Origin: Candidatus Gastranaerophilales bacterium
GTDB lineage: Bacteria; Cyanobacteriota; Vampirovibrionia; Gastranaerophilales; Gastranaerophilaceae
Length of the DNA stretch: 39,481 bases
Reading direction: 5' to 3'
NCBI GenBank assembly: GCA_944326605.1
Contig: CALVEM010000019.1
Location: 1 to 39,481, forward strand
This document shows positions 32,934 to 39,481 of the stretch, one piece after another. The position numbers were made by a program, and so were the translations under genes. Below the pieces are notes generated by a model. The model saw only the letters and a program-made list of their open reading frames with translations. It did not search any database and was not told where the DNA came from. Within the stretch, counting starts at the first letter, position 1; each line of letters begins with the position of its first letter.

Positions 32934-33662
32934 TTAGTTTTCAGTTCTTACGGAATTTGTATCTTCAAGCAATTCCGGATTTATTTCCGGAGGCAGAGTA
33001 TTTTCAAGTTTTTCATTCCGTTTAACTTCCTGCTCAGGTTGAAGTTGTTCATATTCATAGTTAGGTTCATCTTCTTCCTCTTCATCTTCCGGATCGTTTT
33101 TGGCTTTAAAATTCAATAAAAACAGCTGATCTTTTGCAATTACAATATCTTTACCTTTTTCCACGTAAGAAAACGGAGAGTCTTCATATACTGCATTTAC
33201 ACTTGATTTAAAACGGTTATCTTTTTCATTTTTAACAGCGCCTTCTATAGCACTGTACCCCATTGAAAGCCCTTTTACAAAATAATTACCGACTGTTAAA
33301 GCAGCTGATTTGGCAAGCTCGCCTTTGTTAAGTTTTGTTGTATATTTAGCAGGATAATAGCCTCTAATTTCAAATGTTTTACCGCTCATATCAGTATAAG
33401 ATAACGGAATAAATTTAAAACTTGCATTTCTTTTCAGTCTTTTCGGACTTTTTACATCCACGATTTGACCTTTTATTATGCTCTCGCTTTTTATCGTCAA
33501 ATCCTCATCCAGAATGAGATCGTCCATTGCTTTTACGGACATATATTCCAAAGGTTTTTCTGTGGTAAAATCTTCAAGAGCCTGAACTCTTATTGTTTCA
33601 GCAAATACAGGCTGGCATAAAAAAACTGAAATAAAAGCAAAAAGTATTAAAAACTTTTTCAT
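32934..33662 (-). CDS. Secreted protein of unknown function, tandem paralog (242 aa)
   Basis: A Sec signal (MKKFLILFAFISVFLCQPVFA) precedes a domain shared with the downstream gene: VQALEDFTTEKPLEYMSVK, IIKGQIVDVKSPKRL, FKFIPLSY, IRGYYPAKY and AKDQLFLLNF. This copy has an extra segment around residues 110-165 (AALTVGNYFVKGLSMGYSAI and following) with a possible hydrophobic helix. Its Pro/Glu-rich acidic tail (DPEDEEEEDEPNYEYEQLQP) is typical of envelope-spanning linkers. The two genes are 69 bases apart in the same direction. Function unknown. Confidence 0.8.
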   Translation of the reverse strand: MKKFLILFAFISVFLCQPVFAETIRVQALEDFTTEKPLEYMSVKAMDDLILDEDLTIKSESIIKGQIVDVKSPKRLKRNASFKFIPLSYTDMSGKTFEIRGYYPAKYTTKLNKGELAKSAALTVGNYFVKGLSMGYSAIEGAVKNEKDNRFKSSVNAVYEDSPFSYVEKGKDIVIAKDQLFLLNFKAKNDPEDEEEEDEPNYEYEQLQPEQEVKRNEKLENTLPPEINPELLEDTNSVRTEN

Positions 33663-33697
33663 TATGACCCCGCTTTCTTTTTTAAATTGAGGATATA

Positions 33698-36535
33698 TTA
33701 TTTAAGCGCATTTGTCAATATTGGCTTAAGATACTGACCGGTATAAGAAGCTTTACATTTTGATACTTCAAGAGGAGTTCCCTGTGCCACAATTTGTCCG
33801 CCTCCGATACCGCCTTCAGGCCCTAAATCAATTATATGGTCTGCAATTTTAATAAAATCAAGGTTATGCTCGATAACAAGAATTGTATTACCTTGATCGG
33901 CGAGTTTTTGGAGAATTTTAATAAGTTTATCAAGGTCATACCAGTGAAGTCCGACAGACGGTTCATCCAGCAGATATAAAGTTTTGCCGGTTGAACGTTT
34001 ATTGAGCTCCGATGCCAGTTTAATTCTCTGGGCTTCACCGCCTGACAATGTTGTCGCACTCTGTCCGAGCTTCATATAATCAAGACCGACATCATTTAAA
34101 GTTTGAAGTTTGTTTTTAATTGACGGAATACTGTCAAAAAATTCAAGAGCTTCTTTTACACTCATATCAAGAACATCTGATATAGTTTTGCCTTTATACT
34201 TAACTTCAAGAGTTTCTCTGTTGTAGCGTTTACCTTTGCAGACATCACATTTTACATAAACATCTGACAAAAAGTTCATTTCAATTTTAATCAAACCGTC
34301 GCCTTTGCAGGCTTCACACCGCCCGCCTTTAACATTAAAACTAAACCTTCCGGGTTTGTAGCCTCTTAATTTTGCCTCATTTGTTTTTGAATAAAGTTCT
34401 CTTATATGGGTGAACAAATCAGTATATGTAGCGGGGTTTGAACGCGGAGTTCTGCCGATAGGCGACTGGTCTATATCAATAATTTTGTCGATATGTTCAA
34501 ATCCCGTAATCTCATCTACACCCTGAGGTTTCGGTTTATTCCCGCGAAGTTTATGCAGAGCATACTCATATATCAAATCCTGCATTAAAGAAGATTTTCC
34601 CGAGCCTGAAACACCTGTAAGGCAGACAATTTTCCCGAGCGGAATATCAACATCAATATTTTTTAAATTATTTATATGCGCATTTTTCACATGTAAAAAG
34701 TGCCCGTTGCCTTCTCTTACTTTTTCCGGAACAGGAATATATTTTTCACCGCTCAAATATTTACCTGTTATAGAAGTTTTTGCCTTTATAATATCGTCAA
34801 CACTTCCGCAGGCAATAACTTTTCCTCCGTTAACTCCCGCTTTCGGTCCGATATCAACAATATAATCGGCGTTTCTTATTGTATCTTCATCATGTTCAAC
34901 AACAATAAGCGTATTTCCTAAGTTTCTTAACTTTATAAGCGTCTTAATTAATCTGTCGTTATCCCTCTGGTGCAACCCTATTGAAGGTTCATCAAGAACA
35001 TACAACACTCCTGACAGACCGCTTCCGATTTGAGTTGCAAGTCTTATTCGCTGCGCCTCACCGCCCGATAAAGTGCCTGCTCTTCTTGCAAGATTAAGAT
35101 AACTCAAACCCACGTCTTTCAAAAATCTCAAACGAGCACGGATTTCATCAAGAATTTGCTTTGCGATATGGAGTTGAAATTCACTCAGTTCAAGATACAA
35201 ATCTGATATAAATTCCAGTTCATCATCAATAGACATCAGAGTAAATTCATAAATATTTTTATCCTTGATAGTTACTGCAAGCGAAAAAGGCTTCAACCTT
35301 GCACCTTTACATGCAGGGCAGGGTGTTGTTGTCATATATTTTTCGATTTCTTCCCGCCAGTATTCGCCGTTTGATTCATTATAACGTTTTTCAAGATACG
35401 GAATTACGCCGTCAAATCTTCTGTATTTTGTTTCGTAACGGTGGGTGCCAAAGCGCATTACGGTAAATTTTACAATATCATCGCTTCCGTAAAGAATAAT
35501 TTTCTGTTCTTTTTCTGACAAATTTTCAAAAGGTTTGTCCATGTCTATGCCATAATGTGAACATACGGATTTCATGACATCTTCATAATAATTTGTAGAA
35601 GTCTTTGACCACGGATAAATTGCTCCGTCATTCAGCGATTTTTTCCTGTCAGGAACTATTAAATCAGGATCAATCACAAAATCAGCACCAAGCCCCGAAC
35701 ATCTGTCACATGCACCGTACGGCGCATTGAATGAAAAAATTCTCGGAGCAAGTTCCTCAAAACTCAAGTTACAATTAGGACAGGCAAGCTTTTCGCTATA
35801 AATTATTTCTTTATTTCCGATTGCATCAACAACTGCAATCCCGTCAGCTTTTTTCAGTGCGATTTGAACACTGTCGGCAATTCTTGAACGCGCCTGTTCT
35901 TTTACTACAATTCTGTCAACAACAACATGGATTGTATGCTTTTTATTTTTTTCAAGTTTAATTTCGTCTTCATCAAGATTAGAAATCTCGCCGTCAACCT
36001 TTACACGTACAAAACCTTCCTGGCGTAATTCCTCAAAAGTTGATGAAAACTCCCCTTTCTTTCCTCTGGCAACAGGCGCCAAAATTTGAATTTTAGTACC
36101 TTCTCCAAGTTTCATAATACTATTTACGATTTCATCAACAGTCTGCGGCTTAATTTCCGCTCCGCATTCAGGGCAGTGCGGAACCCCGACACGTGCATAT
36201 AAAAGCCTTAAATAATCGTAAATTTCCGTAACCGTTCCGACAGTAGAGCGAGGGTTGTTGCTTGTTGATTTCTGATCAATTGATATAGCAGGCGAAAGCC
36301 CGTCAATATATTCAACATTCGGCTTGTCCATCTGACCCAGAAATTGTCTTGCGTAAGTTGAAAGACTTTCAATATAGCGTCTTTGCCCTTCTGCAAAAAT
36401 AGTATCAAAAGCAAGAGAGGATTTTCCAGATCCTGAAACACCTGTAAAAACTATCAATTCATTCTTTGGCAGCTGGAGTGAAATGTCCTGTAAATTATGT
36501 TCTTTTGCACCCTTAATAGTAATAGTATCTAACAT
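33698..36535 (-). CDS. uvrA: Excinuclease ABC subunit A (UvrA)
   Basis: The 945-residue UvrA recognises DNA damage in nucleotide excision repair. It has two ABC ATPase modules: Walker A GVSGSGKS at 32-39 and again near 640, with [18 protein letters not shown] and [18 protein letters not shown] signatures and VLDEPSIGL / LLDEPSVGL Walker B. Zinc-binding CPNC, CPAC, CEAC and CDVC pairs are present. The ATG has no RBS; AATAAT ends exactly six bases upstream, suggesting a leaderless mRNA. A MITE copy lies immediately upstream of the promoter. Confidence 0.98.
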   Translation of the reverse strand: MLDTITIKGAKEHNLQDISLQLPKNELIVFTGVSGSGKSSLAFDTIFAEGQRRYIESLSTYARQFLGQMDKPNVEYIDGLSPAISIDQKSTSNNPRSTVGTVTEIYDYLRLLYARVGVPHCPECGAEIKPQTVDEIVNSIMKLGEGTKIQILAPVARGKKGEFSSTFEELRQEGFVRVKVDGEISNLDEDEIKLEKNKKHTIHVVVDRIVVKEQARSRIADSVQIALKKADGIAVVDAIGNKEIIYSEKLACPNCNLSFEELAPRIFSFNAPYGACDRCSGLGADFVIDPDLIVPDRKKSLNDGAIYPWSKTSTNYYEDVMKSVCSHYGIDMDKPFENLSEKEQKIILYGSDDIVKFTVMRFGTHRYETKYRRFDGVIPYLEKRYNESNGEYWREEIEKYMTTTPCPACKGARLKPFSLAVTIKDKNIYEFTLMSIDDELEFISDLYLELSEFQLHIAKQILDEIRARLRFLKDVGLSYLNLARRAGTLSGGEAQRIRLATQIGSGLSGVLYVLDEPSIGLHQRDNDRLIKTLIKLRNLGNTLIVVEHDEDTIRNADYIVDIGPKAGVNGGKVIACGSVDDIIKAKTSITGKYLSGEKYIPVPEKVREGNGHFLHVKNAHINNLKNIDVDIPLGKIVCLTGVSGSGKSSLMQDLIYEYALHKLRGNKPKPQGVDEITGFEHIDKIIDIDQSPIGRTPRSNPATYTDLFTHIRELYSKTNEAKLRGYKPGRFSFNVKGGRCEACKGDGLIKIEMNFLSDVYVKCDVCKGKRYNRETLEVKYKGKTISDVLDMSVKEALEFFDSIPSIKNKLQTLNDVGLDYMKLGQSATTLSGGEAQRIKLASELNKRSTGKTLYLLDEPSVGLHWYDLDKLIKILQKLADQGNTILVIEHNLDFIKIADHIIDLGPEGGIGGGQIVAQGTPLEVSKCKASYTGQYLKPILTNALK

Positions 36536-36541
36536 AACTAT

Positions 36542-36569
36542 ATTATTGCATGTAAAAATTGAATATCAA
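36542..36569 (-). promoter_or_regulatory. Predicted uvrA promoter abutting a MITE
   Basis: On the minus strand TTGATA (36564-36569), 16 bases, AATAAT (36542-36547), then six bases to the ATG. Three bases of the -35 are part of the 9-bp target duplication made by the neighbouring MITE. Confidence 0.5.
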
Positions 36570-36575
36570 ATTATT

Positions 36576-36726
36576 GAAACTTATATCGCAGTTTACACTA
36601 GATAACCTGAAAAAAGAGGCATAATGTCATTCCGAACTTGTTTCGGAATCTTATCATTGCAAGATGCTGAAACAAGTTCAGCATGACACTTTTACCCGTA
36701 ATTAGTATAAACTGCGATATAAGTCC
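36576..36726. mobile_element. MITE-like element, copy 3 (151 bp)
   Basis: Left end GAA-ACTTATATCGCAGTTTACA and right end TATAAACTGCGATATAAGT-CC are inverted copies. Perfect direct repeats CAAATTATT flank it (36567-36575 and 36727-36735). The interior has ATTCCGAAC..GTTTCGGAAT and GATGCTGAAAC..GTTCAGCATGAC palindromes. It sits between the stop of the MmcQ/YjbR gene, which lies within the duplication, and the uvrA promoter. Confidence 0.85.
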
Positions 36727-36730
36727 CAAA

Positions 36731-37078
36731 TTATTTTGTCTTTGTTTTGCGTGCCGTCAAATTAAAACTTGTTTCAATTAAAGCGTCAAGTAGATCTTTC
36801 GGAGATTTGTTCACATCAATAGTTATCCAGTGCACTTTATTCATGTGCCACCCCGGAGTTATAAATTTGTATTCATCTCTCAAAATTGCAGAATCAACAG
36901 GGTTGCATTTTAAATTTATATATAGTTTCCCTTCTAAATGAAAAACAAGACCAAACCACTTACCATTGCTTCTATGTCTTAAAACAGCAAGTTCACCATA
37001 GCTTTTATCTGTAAACGGATAAGTTTCCAATGCATCATCAAAAACTAAACACCTTTTTATTAAGTCATTCTTTTTCAT
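36731..37078 (-). CDS. MmcQ/YjbR-family protein
   Basis: The 115 residues show the MmcQ/YjbR fold: LAVLRHRSNGKWFGLVFHLEG, LYINLKCNPVDSAILRDEYK, ITPGWHMNKVHWITIDVN and a final helix before a Lys/Thr tail. The family has a CyaY-like fold and is often annotated DNA-binding; its true role is unclear. I prefer ATG 37078 over the TTG three bases earlier; AAGGA lies about 10 bases upstream. The stop codon is inside the MITE target duplication. Confidence 0.85.
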   Translation of the reverse strand: MKKNDLIKRCLVFDDALETYPFTDKSYGELAVLRHRSNGKWFGLVFHLEGKLYINLKCNPVDSAILRDEYKFITPGWHMNKVHWITIDVNKSPKDLLDALIETSFNLTARKTKTK

Positions 37079-37153
37079 CAAATATAAATTCCTTTATCTG
37101 ATTTTTCAACTTTCAAACAATATATCTCCAAAATTAAGCAAAAACACAAAAGA

Positions 37154-37162
37154 ATTATATCA
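37154..37162 (-). promoter_or_regulatory. Extended -10 promoter for the MmcQ/YjbR gene
   Basis: On the minus strand TGA-TATAAT forms an extended -10 about 75 bases before the ATG at 37078. Confidence 0.45.
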
Positions 37163-37302
37163 CAAAGACCTTCTACCTGATTAACCCACATACGTTCGTG
37201 TCGTCCGTCCGCAAATCCGCTTGAACCTTTTGAAGGCTCCGCCCTCTGCTCGGCTTGCGTTGAACCCGCGATAGACGGATTAAAGCCCTCACCATTCAAA
37301 CA

Positions 37303-37342
37303 CATTAAAAAAGGGATAAGTTGTGTTATCCCTTTTTTAATG
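37303..37342 (-). terminator. Terminator after tRNA-Leu
   Basis: Perfect 17-bp arms CATTAAAAAAGGGATAA / TTATCCCTTTTTTAATG around six bases, starting at the last base of the tRNA. T runs on both strands make it bidirectional. Confidence 0.9.
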
Positions 37343-37422
37343 TCGACGGCGGGACTTGAACCCGCACGGGTTTCCCCACACGCCCCTCAAACGTGCACGT
37401 ATACCGATTCCGTCACGTCGAC
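37341..37422 (-). tRNA. tRNA-Leu(GAG)
   Basis: On the minus strand the 7-bp acceptor stem GTCGACG/CGTCGAC, a D-arm with GG, a 5-bp anticodon stem around TTGAGGG (anticodon GAG at 37386-37388), a long variable arm (GTGTGGGGAAACCCGT) and the T-arm GCGGGTTCAAGTCCCGC form a class II tRNA. The discriminator is A, as in Leu tRNAs. The 3' CCA is not encoded, so it is added after transcription. Confidence 0.95.
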
Positions 37423-37439
37423 ACAAATTATTTTTTTTA

Positions 37440-37605
37440 ATTGTCACTGGAGCTAATGGATTGTTTGTGCCGGATGCGCTCCACTGTTTTTCCAGCAAAT
37501 GCTAAATTTTTGTGTTAAATTTATGTTCCGCGCCCTCTCCTCGGAAGATTATCAATCTTACTCGTCGGCAGAGTGTCACATCGACACAATGCATGATTAC
37601 CATGC
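37440..37605 (-). ncRNA. Possible structured RNA between the GT2 gene and tRNA-Leu
   Basis: On the minus strand the order of helices is GCATG/CATGC, GTGTC/GACAC, CTCT-g-CC/GGAGAG enclosing AAGATT/AATCTT, and TGGAGC/GCTCCA, followed by an A/T tract. GTCGATGTGAC near its 5' side resembles the tRNA-Leu start GTCGACGTGAC, so a decayed tRNA copy is an alternative. I could not match it to 6S, SRP, tmRNA, T-box or a known riboswitch. Confidence 0.3.
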
Positions 37606-37609
37606 CTTT

Positions 37610-38587
37610 TTATTTTAGCATAAACCTGAATTTCTTTGCAACAAACTGTTTAATTTTTAGTTTACAATAATTATCAGTTACTTTCGGATTAAAATACATC
37701 CACCAGCCAAAAGGGTATTCTCTTTGAATATGCTTCAATAACTTCATATACTCCTCAAAGTAGCCGGCTTTTTTATCTTCTCTAAACTTACCAAGCCATG
37801 AAGTTGCCTTTGAAAAATATCCGCTTATAAAAACCATTTTGTATTCTTCTAATACACCTTCATCTTTTAAAAGTTTTTCTATTGCTGAAAATACATATAT
37901 GGGTGAATAATTCTGTTTCTTTTTATTTGCAGTTACACTCCCCAGTCTGTTTTTACGGTAACAATATAAATTTTCAGGAAGAAGCGCAATTCTCTTTGCT
38001 TTAATCATTGAATGAAAGAAAAATAACTGATCCTGACCTACACGGATTTCCTGAAATTTTATATTATTATTTATAAGAAACTCCCGCCTGTATAACTTGG
38101 TCCATGCAGTAGAGGGGAAACTGAAAATTGTTCTTTTTATATCCTCTGATGAAAATACTTTATTCAAATATTTTCGTGGCAGTTTATCAGCACTATAACC
38201 GCCTCTCTTTCTTTTGCCGGCATAACAAGAATACGCTCCGAATATCAGAATATCTGTTTGTTTTTTATCCGCAGCTGATATCATATCCAGTAAAACATTT
38301 TCTACAAGGATATCATCTGCATCAACAAAATATACATATTCTCCGCGGGCAATTTTTAATCCGAAATTCCTTGCGACACCTGAACCTTCATTTGCTTTAT
38401 CAACAACGACAATTCTTTCATCTCGATTTTTATAATCATTTAAAACAGCCAATGAATTATCTGTAGAGCCGTCGTTTACACAAATCACTTCAAAATCAGC
38501 AAAAGACTGATTTAAAATACTGTCTAAACACTCACTCACATAATCATCTACGTTATATACAGGAATAATAATTGACAATTTTGTCAT
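37610..38587 (-). CDS. Family 2 glycosyltransferase
   Basis: From the start at 38587 the protein is 325 residues (MTKLSIIIPVYNVDDYVSEC). The GT-A fold signatures are VICVNDGSTDNSL and the metal-binding VDADD in RGEYVYFVDADDIL near residue 90, followed by TAWTKLYRREFL and a C-terminal helical region (GWWMYFNPKVTDNYCKLKIK). It transfers a sugar from a nucleotide donor, probably to an envelope or capsule glycan. I chose 38587 because the earlier in-frame ATG (38605) overlaps a TATAAT that lies six bases before this ATG. No other polysaccharide genes are adjacent. Confidence 0.92.
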   Translation of the reverse strand: MTKLSIIIPVYNVDDYVSECLDSILNQSFADFEVICVNDGSTDNSLAVLNDYKNRDERIVVVDKANEGSGVARNFGLKIARGEYVYFVDADDILVENVLLDMISAADKKQTDILIFGAYSCYAGKRKRGGYSADKLPRKYLNKVFSSEDIKRTIFSFPSTAWTKLYRREFLINNNIKFQEIRVGQDQLFFFHSMIKAKRIALLPENLYCYRKNRLGSVTANKKKQNYSPIYVFSAIEKLLKDEGVLEEYKMVFISGYFSKATSWLGKFREDKKAGYFEEYMKLLKHIQREYPFGWWMYFNPKVTDNYCKLKIKQFVAKKFRFMLK

Positions 38588-38593
38588 ATAAAA

Positions 38594-38621
38594 ATTATAT
38601 GACAAAAACTATTTGTGTCTA
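38594..38621 (-). promoter_or_regulatory. Predicted promoter for leaderless GT2 mRNA
   Basis: On the minus strand TAGACA (38616-38621), 16 bases, perfect TATAAT (38594-38599), then six bases to the ATG at 38587. Confidence 0.6.
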
Positions 38622-38633
38622 TAGCAATTTAAA

Positions 38634-38808
38634 GGGACTTATATTGCAGTTTACACCAGATATTCTCAAAAACAATCATAATGTCATTCCGAACTTGTTT
38701 CGGAATCTTATCATTGTAAGACCCTGAAAAAAGTTCAGAGACTGCCCTGAATTTATTTCAGGGGGTGACGATTGCAGCTATTTTTAGTGTAAACTGCAAT
38801 ATAAGTCT
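38634..38808. mobile_element. MITE-like element, copy 4 (175 bp)
   Basis: Left end GGG-ACTTATATTGCAGTTTACA and right end GTGTAAACTGCAATATAAGT-CT are inverted copies. Perfect direct repeats CAATTTAAA flank it (38625-38633 and 38809-38817). The interior has the ATTCCGAAC..GTTTCGGAAT palindrome and a longer CCCTGAA..TTCAGGG module than copy 3. It lies between the GT2 promoter and the flgC stop. Confidence 0.88.
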
Positions 38809-38819
38809 CAATTTAAATT

Positions 38820-39263
38820 TTATCTGCCTATTTCCGTAGCTCTCTGTGCCATTGATTTTGTAATATTAATTAATGCGAGGTTGGCTTCATAGGCTCTTTG
38901 AGCAAGAATTGCATCCGCCATATCTACAGCGGGGTTAACATTTGAAGCTCTTATATAACCGTTTGCATCAGCATCAGGATGACCCGGACGGTAAATTTTT
39001 TCACCGAGCGTAGGATCTTCAACACAGCCGTTAAATACGACACCACCCTGAAGATAGGGCAATGTGCCGACACCGAATACATCTTCTTTCATAGAATTCA
39101 TCAAACCATGGAACGAAATATCTTCAGTTGCATTTAAAACAGGAATACGTCTGACATAATTGGGCGTATCAACATTTGCAATGTTTTTTGCATGAATATC
39201 AAGCCTTAAGCCATGTGCTCTTAAAGCATTTGATCCGATATTCATAGATTCCATTATACTCAT
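38820..39263 (-). CDS. flgC: Flagellar basal-body rod protein FlgC
   Basis: The 147 residues have the rod-protein N-terminal signature (MNIGSNALRAHGLRLDIHAKNIANVDTPNY, flg_bb_rod motif) and the C-terminal helix AYEANLALINITKSMAQRATEIG. The central GYIRASNVNPAVDMADAI is specific to FlgC. It forms part of the proximal rod. AAAGGG lies seven bases before the ATG at 39263. The usual partner flgB would be upstream, outside the window, separated by the 117-bp repeat. Confidence 0.96.
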   Translation of the reverse strand: MSIMESMNIGSNALRAHGLRLDIHAKNIANVDTPNYVRRIPVLNATEDISFHGLMNSMKEDVFGVGTLPYLQGGVVFNGCVEDPTLGEKIYRPGHPDADANGYIRASNVNPAVDMADAILAQRAYEANLALINITKSMAQRATEIGR

Positions 39264-39481
39264 TTTTTTACCCTTTCCGACAATTATTGTCAGTTATTTT
39301 TACATCTTTGTCAGTCGCTTCGCTTTTCGTGAAATTTTTATAATTCTATAAACTATTTCCTCAACCGCTCACTCCCGTTTTTTTTTACCCTTTCCGACAA
39401 TTACTGTCAGTTATTTTTACATCTTTGTCAGTCGCTTCGCTTTTCGTGAAATTTTTATAATTCTATAAACTATTTCCTCAA
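39263..39481. repeat. 117-bp tandem direct repeat upstream of flgC
   Basis: 39263-39364 and 39380-39481 are identical except for one T/C difference near 39287, at a period of 117 bases. The second copy runs to the window end, so more copies may follow. Each copy carries the AAAGGGTAAAAAAA sequence that serves as the flgC RBS; only the flgC-proximal one leads into an ATG. Confidence 0.9.

Noticed and set aside
37078..37305. 75-aa open frame on the minus strand starting MCLNGEGFNPSIAGSTQAEQ
   Set aside because: It lies in the tRNA-flanking spacer, has low-complexity composition typical of spurious frames, begins inside the tRNA terminator and spans the promoter of the MmcQ/YjbR gene.

Overview
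The window is AT-rich bacterial DNA with dense genes, short spacers and many intrinsic terminators. Several genes point to a diderm, motile organism: kdsD and kdsC (Kdo for LPS), a TolC-type outer membrane channel with an EmrAB pump, a type IV pilin-like protein and flagellar FlgC. The housekeeping proteins, combined with long lineage-specific proteins that lack Sec signals, resemble gut Vampirovibrionia (Melainabacteria/Gastranaerophilales). That assignment is inference from protein style; no rRNA is present to test it.

Layout. 1-1.1 kb: cut pilin-like gene, a small XRE-type regulator with no normal start codon, and panD. 1.2-6.5 kb (minus): an apparent operon of two large membrane-associated unknowns, which look like distant relatives of each other, followed by a GH13 alpha-amylase-like enzyme with an EF-hand loop. 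6.6-9.3 kb (minus): kdsD-kdsC-queD-uppP, an envelope and queuosine operon. 9.4-11.1 kb (plus): a small unknown and an SLC13/ArsB-NhaD-type permease. 11.1-15.7 kb: marR-emrA-emrB divergent from a tolC-like gene across a palindromic operator. 15.7-18.4 kb: a YD-repeat-like protein behind a (TAGGA)5 tract, a secreted unknown and a radical SAM protein. 18.5-22.7 kb: clpP, a Met/Gln-rich coiled-coil protein, 5-formyl-THF cyclo-ligase divergent from a first CobO adenosyltransferase, a HEAT-like protein and two adjacent small ribbon-helix-helix-like proteins. 22.8-26.4 kb (minus): rimP, an S23/four-helix-bundle gene, nusA, tuf. 26.5-33.7 kb: a coiled-coil unknown, a second CobO, rpsB-tsf with a structured leader, and two tandem paralogous secreted proteins. 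33.7-39.5 kb (minus): uvrA, an MmcQ/YjbR protein, tRNA-Leu(GAG), a GT2 glycosyltransferase, flgC and a 117-bp tandem repeat running off the window.

Four small genes or starts are easily missed: 393-707, 21166-21345, 22527-22688 and 31946-32089. Three complete MITE-like elements and one fragment share inverted ends; two have perfect 9-bp target duplications and one an 8/9 match. At least five genes (17626, 20561, 20584, 36535, 38587) have a -10-like hexamer exactly six bases before the ATG and no Shine-Dalgarno, which predicts leaderless mRNAs.

I found no CRISPR array, phage, toxin-antitoxin pair of known type or transposase gene. No single new defence or metabolic system stands out. The best leads are the GH13/membrane-protein operon, the MITE family, the leaderless promoters, the paired RHH proteins and the pentanucleotide tract.
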